Shown here in pieces: positions 7,223 through 13,707 of a stretch of DNA of 15,092 nt. The stretch is taken from assembly GCA_964445745.1 (NCBI GenBank), contig CAYULU010000038.1:1-15092 (forward strand), read 5' to 3'. Within the stretch, counting starts at the first letter, position 1, and each line of letters begins with the position of its first letter. The DNA comes from UBA1443 sp964445745. Its GTDB lineage: Bacteria; Omnitrophota; Omnitrophia; Omnitrophales; Aquincolibacteriaceae. The notes under the pieces are model-generated. The model searched no databases. It was not told the DNA's origin and worked only from the letters and a program-made list of their open reading frames with translations. The position numbers were made by a program, and so were the translations under genes.

Positions 7223-7921
7223 ATGACAAACCCTTTTTACGCCATCTACCGCGATTTCAGGGCCTGCTTCGACCGGGATCCGGCCGCGCGAACGCCGCTC
7301 GGGATTCTGGAAGTTCTTTTCCTTTATTCGGGCTTTCACGCGGTGCTTTTTTACCGGTTTGCAAACGTGCTTCACAAACTCAGGATCCCTTTTATTCCCC
7401 GGTTCATTTCTCAGCTTGCGAGATTTCTGACAGGCGTTGAAATTCATCCGGGGGCACAGATCGCCCCGGGATTTTTTATCGACCATGGTATGGGAGTTGT
7501 CATCGGTGAGACGACGATCATCGGGGAAAATGTCACCATCTATCAGGGGGTCACGCTTGGTGGCACGGGGAAAGAGCGAGGGAAACGGCATCCGACCCTC
7601 GGTCATAATGTGGTGGTTGGAGTCGGAGCAAAGATCCTCGGCAATATCCGGATCGGAAACCATGTCAAAGTCGGCGGCGGCTCGGTCGTGATCCATCCTG
7701 TTCCTGATTACTGCACCGTTGTCGGAGTCCCCGGAGAGATCGTCCGGATTGACGGAAAGAAACCCGAACTCATCGACCTGGAGCATGGGGATCTTCCAGA
7801 TCCGGTGAAGGAGCTCAGAAACCGGCTCCGCGCACTCCAGAAAGAAGTCGATCAGATTGAGGCACAACACAAAGGCGCGCGGAACGCTCAACGGTCAACA
7901 GACAACGAAAAAGATGGTTAA
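7223..7921 (+). CDS. cysE: Serine O-acetyltransferase
   Basis: A 232-residue serine acetyltransferase, which makes O-acetyl-L-serine from serine and acetyl-CoA as the committed step of cysteine synthesis. An N-terminal helical part (about 1-65) precedes a left-handed beta helix of hexapeptide repeats. The catalytic pair is D87-H88 in FIDHGMGVVIGET, and the acetyl-CoA-binding GGTGK follows. The GVPGEIV turn ends the helix, and a charged helical tail follows. The length fits the short SAT type. The last ~15 residues (from GARNAQRSTDN) are encoded by a heptamer repeat and are probably not functionally conserved. The start has no ribosome site; the -10-like TACAAT ten bases upstream suggests a near-leaderless mRNA. 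No cysK is in the window. rnhA follows closely. Confidence 0.94.
   Translation: MTNPFYAIYRDFRACFDRDPAARTPLGILEVLFLYSGFHAVLFYRFANVLHKLRIPFIPRFISQLARFLTGVEIHPGAQIAPGFFIDHGMGVVIGETTIIGENVTIYQGVTLGGTGKERGKRHPTLGHNVVVGVGAKILGNIRIGNHVKVGGGSVVIHPVPDYCTVVGVPGEIVRIDGKKPELIDLEHGDLPDPVKELRNRLRALQKEVDQIEAQHKGARNAQRSTDNEKDG
7881..7908. repeat. Heptamer repeat in the 3' end of cysE
   Basis: Consecutive heptamers in gene direction (AACGCTC, AACGGTC, AACAGAC, AACGAAA). They are in frame and form the tail of CysE (RNAQRSTDN). The same unit and orientation relative to the gene occur at the end of the propeller gene and after rlmN. Confidence 0.55.
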
Positions 7922-7930
7922 CCGATTACA

Positions 7931-7944
7931 TTGCGCGTTGCGCT
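7931..7944. repeat. Inverted partial heptamer copy between cysE and rnhA
   Basis: TTGCGCGTTGCGCT is the reverse-strand form of the heptamer (CGTTGCG unit). It faces the copy at the cysE end, giving a head-to-head pair around the cysE/rnhA junction. It is short and could be chance. Confidence 0.35.
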
Positions 7945-7960
7945 TAGGATTTGCCCGGAG

Positions 7961-8401
7961 ATGAGTGGATCTTCTAGATTAAAATCGCATTCAAAAGTGA
8001 TCGTTTATTCTGACGGCGGAGCCAGAGGAAATCCGGGTCCCGCCGCTGTTGGCGTTCTGGTGTGTGACGAGCAAGGTCATAAGTTGGGTGATCACAGCGA
8101 AGTGATTGGTGAGGCGACCAATAATGTTGCCGAGTATACGGCGGTCCTTAGGGGGCTTACGCTTGCGGCGGAACTGGAAGGTTCGGAGGTAGATTATTTC
8201 CTGGACAGTGAACTTGTGGCGCGTCAGCTTTCCGGAATCTATAAACTGAAAGCGGAACATCTGCGTCCGCTGTTTGTGGACGTAAAAGAAAAAGAAAAAA
8301 AGTTTAAACGAGTGACCTACTTTCATGTTCCGCGAGAGCATGAAAAAATAAAATATGTCGATAAACTTGTTAATATCGCACTGAATAAGGCGGGTCATTG
8401 A
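7961..8401 (+). CDS. rnhA: Ribonuclease HI
   Basis: A 146-residue RNase H1 that cuts the RNA strand of RNA-DNA hybrids, as in R-loops and primers. The four carboxylates are D18 (VYSDGGARGNPGP), E58 (NNVAEYTAVL), D82 (FLDSELV) and D134 (near the C-terminus). The protein is compact and lacks the basic protrusion of E. coli RNase HI, like the many short archaeal/Gram-positive-type homologues. The start is uncertain. The ATG at 7961 has GGAG directly against it, too close to work normally; a GTG at 7997 would begin just before the domain and a TTG at 7931 would add ten residues. A TAGGAT ending ten bases before the 7961 ATG mirrors the ychF and cysE geometry. The transporter gene starts four bases after the stop, so they are coupled. 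Confidence 0.9.
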   Translation: MSGSSRLKSHSKVIVYSDGGARGNPGPAAVGVLVCDEQGHKLGDHSEVIGEATNNVAEYTAVLRGLTLAAELEGSEVDYFLDSELVARQLSGIYKLKAEHLRPLFVDVKEKEKKFKRVTYFHVPREHEKIKYVDKLVNIALNKAGH

Positions 8402-8405
8402 TCTT

Positions 8406-8759
8406 ATGGATTGGGTTACGGCATGTATCGGGTTGATGGGCGGGTTTGCGGGAGGGCTTCTCGGAGTTGGCGGCGGCACGATTTATCTGCCTCTCATGGT
8501 GATGCTGAAAGGGATGGACGTCCACCGGGCGGTCGGGACGTCTCTTTTTGTGATTGTTTTTACGGGGGCCTTCGGCGCTTTTTTCCATCATAAGGCCGGC
8601 ATGGTGGACGTAAAGATGGCGCTTTTGATGGGGATCTTCAGCGTTGCGGGTGTGTGGGTAGGCACAAAAATTTCAGTGGGCACGGACCCGGCGCTTCTCA
8701 GAAAAATCTTTTCGGTGTTTCTTGTGGTCATGGCCATTAAACTTTTCTTCACTAAATAA
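8406..8759 (+). CDS. Half-size TauE/SafE-family membrane transporter
   Basis: A 117-residue membrane protein with about four hydrophobic segments (about 4-35, 43-60, 70-88 and 98-116). Near the N-terminus is the glycine-rich GGFAGGLLGVGGGTIYLPLM, the hallmark of the TauE/SafE family, whose members export sulfite, sulfoacetate or related organosulfur anions. Full-length members have two such halves in ~240-270 residues; only one is present, and the frame stops cleanly before pepA, so this looks like a genuine half-size protein that must dimerise rather than a truncation. It begins four bases after rnhA with no clear ribosome site, so translation is probably coupled. pepA follows after 17 bases. 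The substrate is unknown; the nearby cysE makes sulfur metabolism tempting but unproven. Confidence 0.82.
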   Translation: MDWVTACIGLMGGFAGGLLGVGGGTIYLPLMVMLKGMDVHRAVGTSLFVIVFTGAFGAFFHHKAGMVDVKMALLMGIFSVAGVWVGTKISVGTDPALLRKIFSVFLVVMAIKLFFTK

Positions 8760-8776
8760 CTTTCCGGAGGGTTTCA

Positions 8777-10297
8777 ATGAAAACAGTTCTCGTTTCCAAA
8801 CAGGGGAGTATCAAAACGGACATCCTTTTTATGGGTGTTTTTAAAAATGAAAAAAAACCGGGTTCCATAAAAAAAATAGAACCCTTGTTCGCCAGGATCC
8901 TGGAGGCTGCCGTGAAGAAGGAGCGATTTTCCGGAAAATCCCAGGAAGTTTTCGCTTCGTTCCAGACCTCTTACCGGCGTGCCTCGGAGGTCGTTGCGAT
9001 CGGCCTCGGCGATAAAAAGGATTTGAAGGCAGTCACCCTCCGCAAGATTGCCGGGAAAATTGTTGAGGTTGCAAGCGCGCGAAAGGCCTCGAAGATCCGC
9101 GTGATGGCGGATACTTTTCTGGGCGGTGTTCTGGAAGCGAAAGATGTTGCCGCGATCTTTACAGAGATTGCCGGTCTCGCGGCATACCGGTTTTTCCGTT
9201 ATAAGACAAAAAAGAAAGATGAGCTCCCGAAGTTTCCGGAAACCATGGAGCTGGTTTTTGACGATAAGGAAATTTTGAAAGAGCTAAAACCGGTTGTCAG
9301 CCGGGCTGAAATGATCGCGAAAGGCGTCGCTTACGCCCGGGATCTTAATAACGAGCCGGGCAACGTCATGAATCCTCCGCGACTGGTTGAGGAATCCAGA
9401 AGTCTTGCGAAAGAAAAGGGATTGAAGTGTACGGTCCTTGGTCTTCCCGAACTGAAAAAGCTCGGAATGAACGGTATTCTGGCGGTTAATCAAGGAAGCG
9501 TGACTCCTCCGGCGCTGATTATTCTGGAACATGGGGAAGAATATAAAGCGAAGGGAACAGTTTGTTTGGTCGGGAAAGGCGTGACGTTTGATACGGGCGG
9601 GATCTCGATCAAGCCGTCGAAGGGGATGGAAGAAATGAAGTTTGATAAATCGGGCGCCATTGCTGTCATCGCAACCCTGGGGCTTCTGGCAGATCTGAAG
9701 CTGCCGATTCACGTGGTCGGGATTGCGCCCTGTGTGGAAAATAATGTGGCAAATGATCCTCAACGGCCCGGCGATATCATCAAGATGTATAACGGGAAAA
9801 CTGTGGAGGTACTCAACACGGATGCCGAAGGGCGACTTATCCTTGCGGACGCGCTTTCGTATTGTGAGAAATTCAAGCCGGTTGCCATCATCGATGCGGC
9901 GACGCTTACGGGACTTTGCCATTACACATTTGGTGACAAGGCGTGCGCGATTCTTGGAACGGACCAGAAGCTGATTGATGTGATACGCGAAGCCGGAGAG
10001 AAAACCGGGGAGCGATGCTGGCAACTTCCCCTTTGGGACGATTACGCGGATGCGATCAAGGGGAATCATTCCGACATTAACAATACCGGCGATGGTTACG
10101 CGGGGACGATTACGGCCACGCTGTTTCTCAAAGAATTTGTCCCGGCCAAGGTTTCGTGGATCCATCTTGATATTGCGGGAACGGCTTATACGGCCAAAAA
10201 TCGTTACGATTGTCCTAAAGGGGCGACAGGATTTGGGGTCAGACTTTTTGCCGAACTTCTTTCAAACTGGAATCGCGAAAACTGTCTCAGCGCGTAA
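8777..10297 (+). CDS. pepA: Leucyl aminopeptidase (M17, PepA type)
   Basis: A 506-residue cytosolic two-metal aminopeptidase that removes N-terminal amino acids from peptides; in E. coli PepA also binds DNA at Xer sites and carAB. The metal and active-site residues line up with the E. coli enzyme at a constant offset of three: K267, D272, K279, D290, D349, E351 and R353. They lie in VGKGVTFDTGGISIK, MKFDKSGA and NTDAEGRL. The N-terminal regulatory domain spans about residues 1-165, and total length is normal. A GGAGG at 8764-8768 precedes the ATG at good distance. It is the last of the tightly spaced cysE-rnhA-transporter-pepA run and is followed by a weak terminator. DNA-binding activity cannot be judged from sequence alone. 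Confidence 0.96.
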   Translation: MKTVLVSKQGSIKTDILFMGVFKNEKKPGSIKKIEPLFARILEAAVKKERFSGKSQEVFASFQTSYRRASEVVAIGLGDKKDLKAVTLRKIAGKIVEVASARKASKIRVMADTFLGGVLEAKDVAAIFTEIAGLAAYRFFRYKTKKKDELPKFPETMELVFDDKEILKELKPVVSRAEMIAKGVAYARDLNNEPGNVMNPPRLVEESRSLAKEKGLKCTVLGLPELKKLGMNGILAVNQGSVTPPALIILEHGEEYKAKGTVCLVGKGVTFDTGGISIKPSKGMEEMKFDKSGAIAVIATLGLLADLKLPIHVVGIAPCVENNVANDPQRPGDIIKMYNGKTVEVLNTDAEGRLILADALSYCEKFKPVAIIDAATLTGLCHYTFGDKACAILGTDQKLIDVIREAGEKTGERCWQLPLWDDYADAIKGNHSDINNTGDGYAGTITATLFLKEFVPAKVSWIHLDIAGTAYTAKNRYDCPKGATGFGVRLFAELLSNWNRENCLSA

Positions 10298-10301
10298 TCT
10301 A

Positions 10302-10344
10302 AAAAACACCAGCCGTCAAAGCCGGGTTCTCGAATCCTGTTTTT
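10302..10344 (+). terminator. Probable rho-independent terminator after pepA
   Basis: A hairpin GGGTT-CTCG-AATCC (10324-10337) is followed by TG and a run of T to 10344. An upstream A-run (AAAAACA, 10302-10308) can pair with TGTTTTT (10338-10344). The core stem is only five pairs, so strength is uncertain. Confidence 0.42.
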
Positions 10345-10368
10345 AAATGGGTGAAGTTTAAAGTTTTT

Positions 10369-10394
10369 GCCTCTAAAGCCGTTAACCTAGAGGC
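10369..10394 (+). promoter_or_regulatory. Inverted repeat in the leader of the 10424 gene
   Basis: GCCTCTA (10369-10375), a 12-base gap, and TAGAGGC (10388-10394): a perfect 7-bp inverted repeat ending 16 bases before the AAGGAG ribosome site. It could be an operator or an RNA hairpin that controls translation. It fits no riboswitch family I know, and I found no convincing promoter nearby. Confidence 0.4.
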
Positions 10395-10423
10395 CGGAAC
10401 GTGTTTAATCAAGGAGACTGACC

Positions 10424-10855
10424 ATGAAGAAAACCTTTGTTTGTGTGATGATATTATTCCTGGCCACCATGTTTGTGACCCCTTCGGCGTTTGCCAAGGG
10501 AGCCAAAGAATTCGGGGCATCGCTTTTGCTGCCTCCCTCCGGACAGGTCATGAACGATGAATTCGGGACCACTAAATCCAAGATTATGATGGGGATTGAG
10601 GTTGCCGCAATTACCACGACCATTATTCTGGGGTTTGTCCCCGGGGGTGCCATTGTTTGGGCCGGTGTTGGACCGTTGCTTGCCAACCATCTTTGGGCCG
10701 CGACGGACGCTTATGTGACGGCGAAACGGAAAGACCAGGATCCCTATCTGGAAGGGCAGATGATGGAAGCGCAGAGGACTCTGGATGTTTCCAGACAAAA
10801 CCGGTTTGCCAGAGAGTCCGATATCCGTCAGCGTATTTTGAGCGCAGGCGAATAA
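10424..10855 (+). CDS. Small exported/membrane protein, DUF5683-like pattern
   Basis: A 143-residue protein with a clear signal peptide (KK start, hydrophobic 5-18, likely cut after AFA24). The mature part has LLPPSGQVMNDEFGTTKSK (about 35-53), a hydrophobic membrane-like stretch (about 56-85), then NHLWAATDAYVTAKRKDQD and a charged helical tail. The order of a P-GQ motif before a turn, a hydrophobic segment and an N-xxx-DAY-xA motif resembles the DUF5683/TM2-like proteins often found in envelopes of Bacteroidetes and allied phyla; I offer this as a pattern match from memory. AAGGAG at 10411-10416 supports the start. It stands alone between two terminators, so it is probably a separate transcription unit. 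Function unknown. Confidence 0.75.
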   Translation: MKKTFVCVMILFLATMFVTPSAFAKGAKEFGASLLLPPSGQVMNDEFGTTKSKIMMGIEVAAITTTIILGFVPGGAIVWAGVGPLLANHLWAATDAYVTAKRKDQDPYLEGQMMEAQRTLDVSRQNRFARESDIRQRILSAGE

Positions 10856-10870
10856 GAAAAAGTCTTTAGA

Positions 10871-10900
10871 AGCGGGTTCATAAGTCCCGTTTGCATTTTT
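10871..10900 (+). terminator. Rho-independent terminator of the 10424 gene
   Basis: AAGCGGG (10870-10876) pairs with CCCGTTT (10886-10892) around a nine-base loop, with one G-U pair. GCA and five T (10896-10900) follow. It begins 15 bases after the stop codon, as expected for an intrinsic terminator. Confidence 0.55.
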
Positions 10901-10929
10901 CAACCCCTTGGGAAACAACGGGGTGAAAA
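10897..10929. other. Stable hairpin in non-coding region
   Basis: TTTTCAACCCC pairs with GGGGTGAAAA (ten pairs, A bulge at 10902). The loop extends the stem with TTG/CAA around GGAAA. No T-run follows on either strand. Its 5' arm reuses the T-run of the preceding terminator, so the two structures compete or are sequential. The role is unknown. Confidence 0.5.
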
Positions 10930-10971
10930 TACTTGTAAAACCAATTCTAGTCAGACCCGTAGATCTCCTAG

Positions 10972-11033
10972 AAGGCCTGATCGTCCCGACGAAGGGTTAT
11001 TCATTCGTTGTTTTGGGCAGATCAGGCCTTTTT
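10972..11033 (+). terminator. Long-armed terminator-like hairpin upstream of the RsmB gene
   Basis: AAGGCCTGATC (10972-10982) pairs perfectly with GATCAGGCCTT (11020-11030), then three more T. The 37-base interior can fold further (CGACGAA with TTCGTTG; CCC with GGG). Upstream, TTCTAG (10945-10950) pairs with CTAGAA (10968-10973), and TCAGACC (10951-10957) can pair with GGCCTGA (10974-10980), disrupting the terminator arm. It may be a second terminator or the expression platform of an attenuator. The RsmB promoter lies downstream, which favours simple termination. Confidence 0.55.
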
Positions 11034-11109
11034 GGTTTATTCGTCCGTGGCCATAAGGAAAGTGGCTCTGGATTTGGAACAGGATCGGACGGGAAAAATT
11101 CCCATGGTT

Positions 11110-11139
11110 TTGACCAAGGCGAAAAACCATTGATAGGAT
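11110..11139 (+). promoter_or_regulatory. Promoter of the RsmB-type gene
   Basis: TTGACC (11110-11115), an 18-base spacer ending in TGA, and TAGGAT (11134-11139), an extended -10. Transcription would begin near 11146, only about 12 bases before the ATG at 11158, leaving little room for a Shine-Dalgarno sequence. The stretch 11034-11109 holds nothing else that I recognise. Confidence 0.5.
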
Positions 11140-11157
11140 GGGGGAAAAATAATTCCT

Positions 11158-12450
11158 ATGCAGGCGCAGGAAAATAGCAGGATTGTCAGAGCCCGGCTCC
11201 GGACGGCAGGATCCCTCTGGGGGATGGTAAAAAAAACGACGATTCCGGCAGACCGGTTTCTGAGTCGCTTTTTTTTTCAAAACCGGAAAAAGATCGGATC
11301 GCACGACCGGAAATTTCTCTCCGAGACTATTTATAACGCTTTCCGGCACAAGACATTTCTTGAACTCTGGCTCCGGGAGATCGCGCCCCCACAAAACTTA
11401 AGCGAACAGGACGAGGATGAGCTCTTTTGTGTCCTTGCCGGGGCCAAACTGGGTTTTGTGAGCAACTCACTTTTCAGGGAGCTTGGTCTCGGGGAGAGCG
11501 TTTATTCCTCCCTGCAGGAGCACGCTCTTCCGCCGGATTTTGTGTCGGGTTCCCCGGAAGAAACGCTCGCCGCAGTCTACTCGTTCCCGACCTGGCTTGT
11601 GACGCGCTGGACGGGGCGCTACGGAGAGGAGGCAACCGAAAGACTGTTGAAATTTTTTCTCTCCCGTCCTTCACTTTCCATACGAGTTAATCCCCTTAAA
11701 GAAAGCCGCGAAAAACTGGCCACATTGTTTCAAAGAGCGGGCATTGCATCAGAACCGACGAGGCGATCCCCTTATGGTCTCCTGATTCCGGAACGGAACA
11801 ACGTGCTTGAAATGCCCGCCTTCAGGGAAGGGCATTTCGAGGTCCAGGATGAAGGGAGCCAACTTATTTGCCAAAAGATGGAGGCGAAACCAGGAGAATT
11901 AGTCTGGGATGTTTGCGCGGGAGGGGGAGGGAAGAGCCTTTTGCTGGCCGCGATGATGGAAAACAAGGGAAGAATTGTCGCGACGGACCTCCGCTCCTAC
12001 AAACTTGACGAATTAAAAAAAAGGGCCAAACGGGCAGGGGCGTTTAATATTTTTCCGGCTGATTTAAATCGCATGAACGAACTGGCGGCTACAAAAAAAG
12101 GGTTCGACAAAATTTTGGTGGACGCCCCCTGTTCGGGAACCGGGACGCTGGCAAGGAACCCGGATGCAAAATGGAGAATGGACGAATCGTGGTTTCAAAA
12201 TCTGCCCGTTGAACAAGCGGGAATTATTGAAAAAGCTTTGCCATACTTGAAGAAAAACGGCAAACTATACTACGCAACCTGCTCTCTGGAACCGGCGGAG
12301 AATGAGCGCGTGGTAGAAAAAATTCTTGAGACACATCCTGAGCTAAAGTGTATGCCGTGTGATGCGTCAGGCGAAAAGTTTTTCAGGCTGTGGCCGCCCG
12401 AGAGCAGAACCGACGGTTTTTTCCTGGCAATTATGGAAAAGATGCAGTGA
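11158..12450 (+). CDS. RsmB/NOP-family RNA cytosine-C5 methyltransferase
   Basis: A 430-residue SAM-dependent RNA m5C methyltransferase. The N-terminal ~150 residues form a NusB-like RNA-binding domain (GSHDRKFLSETIYNAFR). The Rossmann core starts at VWDVCAGGGGKS (249-260). Both cysteines of the mechanism are present: C325 in DAPCSGTGT (motif IV) and C375 in ATCSLEPAENE (motif VI), the second being the nucleophile in this family. RsmB methylates C967 of 16S rRNA; without comparison I cannot exclude another NOP2/Sun-type target, so no symbol is given. Start at 11158 matches the usual N-terminal extension; MVKK at 11224 is the alternative. No convincing ribosome site is present, and the promoter predicts a short leader. 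The gene is isolated, not in a fmt-rsmB operon as in many bacteria. Confidence 0.88.
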   Translation: MQAQENSRIVRARLRTAGSLWGMVKKTTIPADRFLSRFFFQNRKKIGSHDRKFLSETIYNAFRHKTFLELWLREIAPPQNLSEQDEDELFCVLAGAKLGFVSNSLFRELGLGESVYSSLQEHALPPDFVSGSPEETLAAVYSFPTWLVTRWTGRYGEEATERLLKFFLSRPSLSIRVNPLKESREKLATLFQRAGIASEPTRRSPYGLLIPERNNVLEMPAFREGHFEVQDEGSQLICQKMEAKPGELVWDVCAGGGGKSLLLAAMMENKGRIVATDLRSYKLDELKKRAKRAGAFNIFPADLNRMNELAATKKGFDKILVDAPCSGTGTLARNPDAKWRMDESWFQNLPVEQAGIIEKALPYLKKNGKLYYATCSLEPAENERVVEKILETHPELKCMPCDASGEKFFRLWPPESRTDGFFLAIMEKMQ

Positions 12451-12560
12451 AGGGATAGCGGAAACCTCTGGTTATTAAGCAGTTTTCGGATCCATCAGGA
12501 AATCCGTAATGAAATGATGGTTTGATCAGTTCAATATGCCAAAAGGGCAAAGGGGAGACC

Positions 12561-12929
12561 ATGAAAAAAATAATGATGCTGATAATCTTGACGGGAGTCA
12601 TTTTTTGCCGGCTGGGCTTAGCTTCGGAAACGTCCACCGAGCTTGACCCCCGGCAAGGGAATGACGTCAAGACCGTGATGACAAGAGGGTGGATGAATTT
12701 TTTTACATTTCCCGGAGAAATTGTGAGGACGGGACAAAATGAAAAACAGAATCATCCGAAGGCCTGGCCTCTTACATACGCTCCCCGCCTTGTGGCGAAC
12801 GTGATTGTCAGGGCCACGTCTTCTGTGAATGATATGTTTGTCCTCCCGGCTTATGTTTGGGCGACGAAAGATCCGCGACCCATAACCTATTTTTTTGATA
12901 TGCCCGATTATGTTTGGGAAAAAGTCTGA
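12561..12929 (+). CDS. Exported TIGR04073-like (exosortase-associated) small protein, copy 1
   Basis: A 122-residue protein with a signal peptide (KK start, hydrophobic 4-20, cut near LGLAS). The mature part carries R42-G-x2-N46-x2-T49-x-P51-x2-I54 and later R-A-x-S-x3-D, spacing identical to the protein at 14376-14966. I recognise this as the TIGR04073 type, named for co-occurrence with exosortase/PEP-CTERM systems; the function is unknown. It is not itself a PEP-CTERM substrate, because no PEP motif or C-terminal membrane anchor is visible. The ATG at 12561 follows AGGGGAG at 12551-12557; an upstream in-frame start at 12522 has no ribosome site and would spoil the signal peptide. The upstream ~110 bases contain CCATCA/TGATGG (12492-12520) but no clear promoter. 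Confidence 0.78.
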   Translation: MKKIMMLIILTGVIFCRLGLASETSTELDPRQGNDVKTVMTRGWMNFFTFPGEIVRTGQNEKQNHPKAWPLTYAPRLVANVIVRATSSVNDMFVLPAYVWATKDPRPITYFFDMPDYVWEKV

Positions 12930-12948
12930 ACTTCTTTAGACCCATCTC

Positions 12949-13689
12949 ATGAGATTTCGGAATATCATTGTCATTCTCGCTTATCCTGAAAACCCCGACA
13001 ATATCGGTGCCGTGGCCCGGGCGATCAAGAATATGGGATTTGAAACACTCCGCCTTGTGACACCCCCGGCACGGTGGCGGATCAGGGGAAGGAAAATGGC
13101 GATGTCCGCCAGCGATATCCTTAAAAAAGCGCAGGTTTTTCGCTCTTTAAAAGACGCGGCCGCCGACATTAGTGTTTTGGTTGGAACGACACGGCGACAC
13201 GGTAAAGAGCGCGGCACCTTTCTTGCGTTCGACAAGGCGATTGGGAAAATCCAGAGGGAATCGCTAAAGGGCAATGTCGGGATTGTTTTCGGTTGCGAAT
13301 CCAAAGGTCTTTCCAACGAGTATATTCGTTTATGCGATTACCAGATGACGATTCCAACGGGCCGTGCCTATCCATCCCTGAATCTTGCGCAAGCTGTTAT
13401 GGTGGTTCTCTTTTCAATTTCGGGGAAAAGAAGTTTATTGGGCCAGGAATCCAGGGCCGAAGGAAAGCCCCTCAAAAAAAAAGAAGTCGAGTTGACCTTG
13501 ATGTGTTTTGAGGAAGCTCTCCGGTCGCTTGGTTATCGGGAAGGGGGCGCCAATCTTTTGCCCAGAATTTTGCAGACGACGAGGGATCTCATCAAGCGAA
13601 GCGGACTTTGGGAAAGAGAAGCTCAAATGATCAAGGGACTTTCCCGAAGAATTACCGAAAAGGTCAATGAATTTGAACAGCATCGATGA
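12949..13689 (+). CDS. trmJ: TrmJ-type SPOUT tRNA 2'-O-methyltransferase
   Basis: A 246-residue SpoU-class knotted methyltransferase. The length and order of motifs fit TrmJ, which methylates the 2'-OH of residue 32 in tRNA: PENPDNIGAVARAIKNMG (about 14-31), the MSASDILKKAQVF region, VGTTRRHG, IVFGCESKGLSNE and IPTGRAYPSLNLAQAV (the cofactor knot). Family members usually have FGRE where this protein has FGCE; other SPOUT enzymes vary here, so activity is not excluded. A helical C-terminal tail (about 175-246) matches the TrmJ dimerisation extension. It begins 19 bases after the TIGR04073-like gene with no ribosome site, so it may depend on read-through or coupling. A divergent TrmH-like target is possible. 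Confidence 0.84.
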   Translation: MRFRNIIVILAYPENPDNIGAVARAIKNMGFETLRLVTPPARWRIRGRKMAMSASDILKKAQVFRSLKDAAADISVLVGTTRRHGKERGTFLAFDKAIGKIQRESLKGNVGIVFGCESKGLSNEYIRLCDYQMTIPTGRAYPSLNLAQAVMVVLFSISGKRSLLGQESRAEGKPLKKKEVELTLMCFEEALRSLGYREGGANLLPRILQTTRDLIKRSGLWEREAQMIKGLSRRITEKVNEFEQHR

Positions 13690-13695
13690 TATACT
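13687..13695 (+). promoter_or_regulatory. Candidate extended -10 promoter of pyrE
   Basis: TGATATACT (TGn plus TATACT) overlaps the trmJ stop codon. Transcription would begin near 13702, just before the hairpin ahead of pyrE. The -35 region is poor at standard spacing. Confidence 0.4.
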
Positions 13696-13707
13696 CTCCG
13701 AAAGTTA

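Noticed and set aside
7199..7891. 230-residue minus-strand open frame opposite cysE
   Set aside because: It is a mirror frame of a clear serine acetyltransferase, has no ribosome site, and its composition (many D, R, H) is typical of an antisense shadow.
9284..10165. 293-residue minus-strand open frame opposite pepA
   Set aside because: pepA has all catalytic residues on the plus strand; the antisense frame is rich in R, H and N, shows no domain and has no ribosome site.
10321..10339. tRNA T-arm-like GGGTTCTCGAATCC
   Set aside because: The loop lacks the standard TTCGA arrangement and there is no acceptor stem, anticodon arm or CCA; it fits better as a terminator stem after pepA.
10299..10423. 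Possible c-di-GMP or other known riboswitch before the 10424 gene (AAAGCC and GCCGG fragments)
   Set aside because: The fragments do not occur in the order or helices of a c-di-GMP-I aptamer; only a simple 7-bp inverted repeat is supported.
10945..10980. H-type pseudoknot from TTCTAG/CTAGAA plus TCAGACC/GGCCTGA
   Set aside because: The two helices would need zero-length connecting loops, which is not geometrically possible; I treat them as alternatives.
1045..11034. Similarity between GGGCCGATCAGGTCTTT near 1045 and GGGCAGATCAGGCCTTT near 11015
   Set aside because: Fifteen of 17 bases match, but the first lies in the coding end of the receiver gene and no flanking similarity extends the match; probably coincidence.
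10895..11035. ZTP (pfl) riboswitch or 6S RNA in the hairpin-rich region
   Set aside because: A GGGCA and several hairpins are present, but the conserved pfl core and its pseudoknot partner are missing, and no large 6S-type central bubble with closing stem can be drawn.
12515..12552. TTGATC at 12522 as a -35 for the TIGR04073-like gene
   Set aside because: No -10-like hexamer is found at 16-18 bases; GGGCAA occupies that position.
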